Below the pieces are notes generated by a model that ran no database searches, was not told the origin of the DNA, and saw only the letters and a list, made by a program, of their open reading frames with translations. Of a stretch of 64,000 nucleotides of DNA, positions 60,258 to 64,000 are shown one piece after another. The stretch covers positions 38,487,795 to 38,551,794 of the forward strand of contig NC_092670.1 of NCBI RefSeq assembly GCF_964355755.1. The letters run 5' to 3'. The stretch comes from Antedon mediterranea (taxonomy: Eukaryota; Echinodermata; Crinoidea; Comatulida; Antedonidae). A program made the translations under genes and the position numbers. Every line of letters begins with the position of its first letter. Within the stretch, counting starts at the first letter, position 1.

Positions 60258-62498
60258 GTGCATACAGAGCTTTACGCTAAATCACGCGAAGAATGCTTGT
60301 GTGTATGGTCGTTCTACTTACCAGGTGATGGGTCAACTAATCTTTGCTGACTGGAAGTAATTTCAACGTATGAAGATTCTGTAATATTTTAGAAAAGTGT
60401 TAATAATAGAATGCCTATATTGTTTTATTTAATATTTCTTTAAATGTATCTTTAATTGGACTTACCAGAATTATCGAAGTTGCCCTTAAAATACAAAAAT
60501 TAAAACTAAGTTAGAAAATATCAAAATGTTTGTGAAAGAGTACTGTATTTTGCATATTCCGGGGTAACATGCTTGGTTTAGTCAGTAGACTGTGGGCTAT
60601 GCTAGGCTAGTACTGTAGCTTAGTAATTATATGTGTAATTACGGTATAGAACTTTATATGATTTTTAAAGTATTTACGAATGATAGTTATACAGTAGCCA
60701 AGACTAGATTATTGAATCATTGGCGTTCCATACTAGTCAAAAGATCCTATTCTACTTACTTGTGTTTGTAGTTGTTTGAGTGCGCCATCAAGAGCATCAG
60801 CATAGTCTGTCGCTGTTCTTGGCATTGCTATGGATGAGTCAACTAAACAGCAAAAATGGTTGCATATCAAGTTTGTTTAGAAAATCACATCTTTCAACTA
60901 TTATGTCAAATTTACGTTTATGTCAAATTAAAAGTAGAGCGCGTATGCATGTTAACTATTGAGAAAAATTACCAAAAACACCCCAAATTCTCTTTAAATG
61001 ATTCTATAAAATTACTTGATATAGGCCTATCATAAATATTTGATATGAATATTGACATTGTCAAAAACTAAAATAATCTTCAAAATAATTGGTAATGAAT
61101 TAAAGATATATTGTCTCCTAAAAAACAACATTGGTTGTTGAATATGCCATTTTAATGTCACTTAATATAGTTATTTACTTTGACCAAAAATTAGATCGAA
61201 ACAAAATTGTTTAGCTGAAAAAAACTGTAATTTAACGCAAAAAAAATAGTTAAATTGACTGGAAGTCCATGGGTTGTTGGTTTAATTTAACAGTTTTTTT
61301 TTTGTCTTTTTAAAAACATTAAAAAACATACGGAAGTGATTAACTTTATTAAAACTGCGAAATGGACTATTCAACGTCTTTTCTTCATTGTTTATGTTTT
61401 TTTGGAGAAGAATACATCTTAATAATAAAAATAAAATAACTACCTGATATATCAGAAATGTTTGATATACGTGACAATGTAGAACCAGATCGAACCAATG
61501 GCCGGGGTTCATGCACAGACTCGGTGGGAAGGTTCAACTTTGGTCTTGGTGTTCCCGTTGGCACCATGTAAACATCACCTTCGTTTAAAAACCGTCGGTT
61601 TCTAGGAGGCAAATTGGGCGTTTGCTGTACGAAAACATAATATTTGAAATGTGATATTGTGCACTAAAATGAAGTACATACATACATAGTTATTTCATCG
61701 TGTTTGTAGTATACAAACTTATGATGGTTATCTATAAGCTATTAACTTAGCAGATAATTGAAATAATACACCAAACATCAATGGATCAATATAATAAGAT
61801 TGTATTTTTTTGCTGCGGTTCTTTCTTGATTCGTCAGATTTACCACTACACAATTAAACATCATGAAATAGTTTACCTATTTAATTAAACATATCAAAGT
61901 ATATTAAAAACATATTTCAAAGCTATAGGATTTTGGAAAATGGTTGATGTGCCTTGTGTTTTTATTTTCTGTTGAACCATTATTACTGTAAAAATTTGTT
62001 TTCGAAATTCTTAAAGTTAGTGAAAATATTATCTAAGTTCGTTATTGCTATGTTCATGCTTGTATCACCTGTAGGCCTACTATTTGTTTGCCATGTTGGA
62101 CACCGTTATCCCTAGTTGTCAATAAAGGATAACAATATAGCCATCTTCCTATATACGGTATATAATCTATTCTTATGATTATCTGGCGCATTAACTTAGA
62201 CATAATAAACAAAGGTAATAACCGCTCAGCGGCCTTTAAGGAGGCCACTAGATTACTGACTTTTTCCTGAAAAAACGTGGGTGTAGCTTACCACCAAATC
62301 CATTCTAGCAGCTTTTTCGGATGGAAACCACCCTCGCTTGTTGCCAATTTCCCCGTAAATCCAGTTCCCATCTTCTGAGATGTGGAGGCCTTCGATAAGC
62401 TGACCGGCTTCAAAGTGGAGTGCGTCCGCTTGGTTTGAGTCCAGATAGGAACAAGACGCTTTGTAACCCATGCCAGGGGAGAAACTATGGGAAGCCAT
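53191..62498 (-). CDS. GAS7: GAS7-like SH3/F-BAR protein, 15 exons, complete
   Basis: Exons: 62498-62292, 61624-61444, 60842-60760, 60484-60466, 60378-60322, 59820-59732, 59464-59372, 59185-59085, 58640-58566, 57771-57627, 56939-56823, 56026-55987, 55751-55672, 55234-55136, 53310-53191. All junctions are AG/GT with matching phase; total 501 residues. An in-frame TAG is 9 nt upstream of the ATG. Domains: SH3 (about 12-68), low-complexity linker (70-212), the GAS7-type INFVTFP...YSYCDHFW block (213-243), F-BAR (about 244-440), and a conserved C terminus ending SLRPTNFVLDI. GAS7 proteins bind membranes and actin and promote outgrowths in neurons and other cells. Unlike the longest vertebrate forms as I recall them, no WW domain is seen between SH3 and F-BAR. 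Confidence 0.92.
53563..53717. mobile_element. MITE-A copy
   Basis: CTCTACACTATCAAACTTTA at left, CTGGTTTGATAGTGTAGACT at right; both outer tips slightly shortened. Confidence 0.78.
53720..55040. other. GAS7 intron 14
   Basis: AAATATACAAATAAACTTTATTACTGTGAG-type segments recur near 54430 and 54495. The minus-strand frame 55046-54792 contains CTYCRTII but no splice context or family match. Confidence 0.4.
55050..55086. repeat. Near-perfect GC-rich hairpin
   Basis: CTAGATGGTACGCGAGCGAA followed by GCGAGCGTGCCATCTAG folds on itself with one mismatch; it sits 50 bp from GAS7 exon 14. Confidence 0.85.
55136..55234 (-). CDS. GAS7: GAS7 exon 14: end of F-BAR
   Basis: 33 codons: ELERFEEQRVELMKTSFGIY, then IHDRIQVAEQLDK. 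Confidence 0.9.
55398..55566. mobile_element. MITE-B copy
   Basis: Ends AACTTGGTTCCCACTAGCGA and CGTCGCTAGTGGGAACCACT; symmetric core around GGATTATTCGAACAGTGG. Confidence 0.8.
55672..55751 (-). CDS. GAS7: GAS7 exon 13: F-BAR
   Basis: 80 nt, phase 1 in, 0 out: KSYNEAQRAWMAEMVTSSL, matching the family YNQAQxxWxxEMVT stretch. Confidence 0.9.
55848..55961. mobile_element. MITE-A copy, left end lost
   Basis: ATATGGTAGTGATATGCCCG to TTTGATAGTGTAGACAGAGC. Its right end is about 25 bp from GAS7 exon 12. Confidence 0.75.
55987..56026 (-). CDS. GAS7: GAS7 exon 12: short F-BAR exon
   Basis: 40 nt, phase 0 in, 1 out: AGKHRARTELDQC. Confidence 0.75.
56086..56461 (-). mobile_element. Full-length tRNA-derived SINE with 8-bp target duplication
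   Basis: Minus strand: tRNA Leu/Ser-like head with A box TGGCCGAGCGGTTAAGGC and B box GGGTTCGAGGCC, a body of about 250 bp, and tail CCTTGGCCACATTGCCTAAA plus A-rich (ATAAAA)n. TGACTACT flanks both sides (56078-56085, 56462-56469). Lies in GAS7 intron 11. Confidence 0.88.
56525..56645. repeat. Minisatellite, about 16-bp unit
   Basis: Six to seven copies of GACAGGACATTTTGCC with point changes. Confidence 0.88.
56823..56939 (-). CDS. GAS7: GAS7 exon 11: F-BAR basic helix
   Basis: 39 codons, Lys/Arg-rich (RVTKKRKLLQGKYNAIERAI), consistent with the membrane-binding face. Confidence 0.86.
57174..57240 (+). pseudogene. tRNA-like relic
   Basis: Contains a B-box GGTTCGAATCC and a T arm with one mismatch; the A-box region GTAGTCGACTGG is approximate and acceptor pairing poor. 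Probably a tRNA pseudogene or SINE head. Confidence 0.4.
57627..57771 (-). CDS. GAS7: GAS7 exon 10: F-BAR
   Basis: 145 nt. GTLGAVWRDIVRSIEDEAEV, then HRLWAISLVEKGRKELMAYV. Confidence 0.9.
57793..57855 (+). pseudogene. tRNA pseudogene lacking the anticodon arm
   Basis: TGCTCGGTGGTCTAGAGGTA (acceptor and D arm) joins almost directly to GTGGGTTCGAGTCCCAC (perfect T arm) and CCGAGA (acceptor). The anticodon stem-loop is deleted. Pro/Gly-type D arm. Confidence 0.6.
57860..58125. other. GAS7 intron 9, nothing further recognised
   Basis: AT-rich, contains CAGTTCAAACATGAGTATTTGAACTG, a 10-bp-arm hairpin at about 58031. Confidence 0.45.
58128..58480 (-). pseudogene. LINE 3' end fragment
   Basis: Minus-strand frame 58467-58129: SNMFLRGELPLFTSRIASFY then KCIYGYRIRVLN, resembling the extreme C terminus of LINE-type polymerases. 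The 3' end AATAAAGCGTCAATCAATCA is typical of a LINE tail. No catalytic motif is left. Confidence 0.5.
58566..58640 (-). CDS. GAS7: GAS7 exon 9: F-BAR
   Basis: 75 nt, phase 2/2. RASAEDAYAKSLLRISKSNL is the conserved E-x-x-YAK-x-L helix. Confidence 0.9.
58731..58758. repeat. Perfect 28-bp palindrome
   Basis: AATGGAGAAATAAG followed by its exact inverse, no loop. Confidence 0.95.
59085..59185 (-). CDS. GAS7: GAS7 exon 8: start of F-BAR
   Basis: 101 nt. KTGFDVLLDKQQRGRDLFQQ then MSKIIKE, helix 1 of F-BAR. Confidence 0.9.
59372..59464 (-). CDS. GAS7: GAS7 exon 7: conserved VTFP/YCDHFW block
   Basis: 31 codons. NFVTFPRAERGYK and DDYSYCDHFW are the segment just before the F-BAR domain that I regard as the best GAS7 signature. 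Confidence 0.9.
59555..59716. mobile_element. MITE-B copy, strongly decayed
   Basis: ACAAGCGACTGTTCGGAT core and TTTGGTCAAATTACTTTCGG, right end TTGCATCCAAGTTTGAAC. Confidence 0.5.
59732..59820 (-). CDS. GAS7: GAS7 exon 6: Tyr-rich and charged linker
   Basis: 89 nt, phase 1 in, 0 out. VYDEYNYMVMKST resembles a cluster of tyrosine phosphorylation sites; followed by ESRDDRHSRNEK. Confidence 0.78.
59953..60275. mobile_element. MITE-A copy split by a retroelement
   Basis: Left end TTCTGTCTGAACTATCAAAC and inner arms reach TTTGATTGTAG (about 60070-60080). The missing tip CATACAGAGCTTTA appears after the inserted element at about 60259. Confidence 0.7.
60078..60258 (+). mobile_element. Short retroelement with GCGC stem and (TTA)n tail, nested in MITE-A
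   Basis: GGTCCGGGACCGCGACAGAA head, 3' stem TGCGCCTTGAGCACT...GTATGTGCGCTATAAAAATC, then (TTA)10. Same tail plan as the LINE at 30232. Confidence 0.7.
60322..60378 (-). CDS. GAS7: GAS7 exon 5
   Basis: 57 nt, phase 1/1: ESSYVEITSSQQRLVDPSP. Confidence 0.75.
60466..60484 (-). CDS. GAS7: GAS7 exon 4: 19-nt microexon
   Basis: TTTTAAG|GGCAACTTCGATAATTCTG|GTAAGT encodes GNFDNS. Its phases (0 in, 1 out) bridge exons 3 and 5, which would not join in frame without it. Confidence 0.65.
60760..60842 (-). CDS. GAS7: GAS7 exon 3
   Basis: 83 nt, phase 1 in, 0 out: VDSSIAMPRTATDYADALDG ALKQLQTQ. Confidence 0.75.
60850..61095. other. GAS7 intron 2, nothing recognised
   Basis: No coding or repeat family recognised. 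Confidence 0.35.
61098..61428. mobile_element. MITE-C copy
   Basis: ATTAAAGATATATTGTCTCC at left, GGAGAAGAATACATCTTAAT at right; AAATAGTTAAATTGACTGG inside. Ends about 15-20 bp from the donor of GAS7 exon 2. Confidence 0.72.
61444..61624 (-). CDS. GAS7: GAS7 exon 2: Pro/Ser linker
   Basis: 60 codons plus 1 nt. Proline-rich (TPNLPPRNRR; TGTPRPKLNLP) and Ser-rich (RSGSTLSRISNISDIS); possible SH3-ligand and phosphorylation region. Confidence 0.8.
61625..62290. other. GAS7 intron 1, nothing recognised
   Basis: AT-rich; no element identified. Confidence 0.4.
62292..62498 (-). CDS. GAS7: GAS7 exon 1: SH3 domain
   Basis: 69 codons, phase 0 out. ALHFEAGQLIEGLHISEDGN, WIYGEIGNKRGWFPSEK show the ALYDY-less but otherwise typical SH3 pattern (acidic patch, W-x-x-G, G-x-FP). 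Confidence 0.9.
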
Positions 62499-63214
62499 GT
62501 TAAGCTATGTAAATCATCAGTGTGATGATAAATGGAAGTTTTAGCATTGATATTAATAGTTGACTAATTAATGATAAGATAAACGATTCAGATAAAATAA
62601 TTCAAGATATTTCATTGGTCTGCATAACAAAACAAATACCAAAAAAAAAACAACCCCTGTGCTATTCAAAGTTCAAACATGAGTTTAGCAGGGAAGTTCA
62701 ACAATTAGTGTAACATATCGATGCTTAGCATGATATTAGGTAAAACGTTTCACGGCCTTGATGAAAATAAAAAAAACACTTCATCTTTTTATCAATATAT
62801 TTTAAAGTTCTGTTTAAGCAATTGCAATCACAAAACTATTTATTGCACTTAGGCCGAATCACCCCATGGCTTATTATTATCAATTAAACAGAGTAATGTT
62901 TGTCTGCGACCCCCGGTGGAATGGTTTTGTGATTATCACCCACTCTTTTGTAGAAATTAAAGGTTGGGCAATATTGTAATACTCTGTTCTATTTATTACC
63001 ACAGTAGTAGGATTTTAGATTGAAGGACGCTTAAATCGTACTTAAATTATTGGCAATATTATCATGCGATTCAAAAGGTCACTAAAATATAGTTCACAAG
63101 AACATTGAAGTATGCCTATACAATCTGTATGTATGATGAGGAGGAACAGTTTTACTCTTTTCTTTTTTTACGTTTTAGCACATTTTGTGACGTCAGCATA
63201 CAATAGTATTTCCC
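62499..63214. other. Upstream of GAS7-like gene
   Basis: Holds whatever promoter and 5' UTR the GAS7-like gene uses; no TATA box or initiator could be singled out. Confidence 0.35.
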
Positions 63215-63475
63215 TACTACAGTATAACAAAAGAAATCTAAAACGAACTATAGGATAACCATCTATGCTCATGAAAATAATATTTTCACTCGTCCAAACA
63301 AATGATTAGTAAGAACAATACTATATTGATCATGACGTCATTTGATTGGATTTTTAGAAATAGTATTAAATGGTCATCCTATAGTTCTAGAATGGAAACT
63401 GTTCAAATTGTTTTTGTTTTATGTATGAAAATGTATGTTTATCCATTTATCGTCGATCATTATCATCTTAAGTGG
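63215..63475. mobile_element. MITE-E copy, termini decayed
   Basis: AACTATAGGATAACCATCTATGC-type left arm and inverse CATCCTATAGTTCTAGAATG, GATCATGACGTCATTTGATT in the centre, and TTATCGTCGATCATTATC at the right edge. Left tip missing compared with 29838. Confidence 0.72.
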
Positions 63476-63479
63476 TAGC

Positions 63480-64000
63480 TTGGATTTGAACAAGGTACTT
63501 ATGTTTGCATATAATAAAACAGCGGTATTCAAATCACATTTAAAACTTTAAAAATTCGTTGTAGCTTATCCTGACCTCCCGCGACACATTGAACCCACAT
63601 TGGCCACACAATGAACGCACATTGAACGCACATTGAAACGTGAGAAACAGGTATAAATCCAGGTTGATCTTGGCCGGCACACAGGAAAATAAAATAGAGA
63701 ACATTAGCGGATAATTAGAATTAGAACGAGTTCTTGAACTTCGTCTGGTCAATTGATTGCGGCCTTGGGCAAAGATCTTCCTATATATTGTCTTAAATTT
63801 CCCCTCAGAAAAAGAGAGTGCCAAATGCGATGCAGAACAAACAACGCCCCGGGGAGTCGAAGTATGTGGCAATTCAGTGTTTTACAATCGTGAATGTAGT
63901 AATGATGTGATTTTAAACCAAAAGTCTTTTTAATCATCTCAATCATTATGATTGACATTACTATTATCATAATCAACGAACTCAAGGTCGGAAACGAATA
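63480..64000. other. Right edge, unrecognised open frame
   Basis: A minus-strand frame (63872-63540) has a basic stretch RNQLTRRSSRTRSNSNY and a repeated CATTGAACGCACATTGAA at DNA level. I recognise no family. Confidence 0.3.

Overview
This window is animal nuclear DNA. It is AT-rich, has multi-exon genes with GT-AG introns, and is crowded with small inverted-repeat DNA transposons, a tRNA-derived SINE, LINE tails, satellites and an integrase-type DNA transposon. No rRNA, operon or bacterial feature is visible. The two recognised large genes (adenylyl cyclase 8-like and GAS7-like) and the abundance of GGCCTA-rich filler suit a marine invertebrate deuterostome. An echinoderm is my guess, not a demonstrated fact.

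Layout. (1) 1-25174, minus strand: an ADCY8-like membrane adenylyl cyclase. Fifteen exons can be read with consistent phases (25174 down to 804), giving 1130 residues; the rest of the second catalytic domain lies beyond the left edge. Its introns hold most of the transposon copies, three minisatellite/microsatellite tracts and a tandem array of transposon ends. (2) 25.2-48.6 kb: a gene-poor, repeat-rich block. It contains a 110-bp minisatellite, a LINE 3' end, a MITE with clean 24-bp termini, a 3.2-kb satellite of about 133-bp units with higher-order structure, a 42-bp-arm perfect palindrome, two tandem tRNA-Asp(AUC)-like genes, a spliced Ginger1-type integrase/OTU-protease gene (44089-38266) and a foldback element. 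(3) 46.7-49.7 kb: a chain of phase-compatible exon-like segments of unknown identity. (4) 52089-50855, minus: a two-exon gene for a leucine-rich adaptor of the LURAP1/FAM89 family, 208 residues. (5) 62498-53191, minus: a complete 15-exon GAS7-like SH3/F-BAR gene, 501 residues, without a WW domain. (6) 62.5-64 kb: upstream DNA with a second MITE-E copy.

All three host genes lie on the minus strand. ADCY8 makes cAMP under calcium/calmodulin control. GAS7 and LURAP1/FAM89 proteins act on membrane curvature and the actin/myosin cortex; nothing in the sequence shows that the neighbours are co-regulated. The most unusual item is the Ginger1-OTU gene, whose three exons join into one unbroken 847-residue frame with all catalytic residues retained. 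Exon calls come from my reading of splice sites and recalled family features; no alignment was run.
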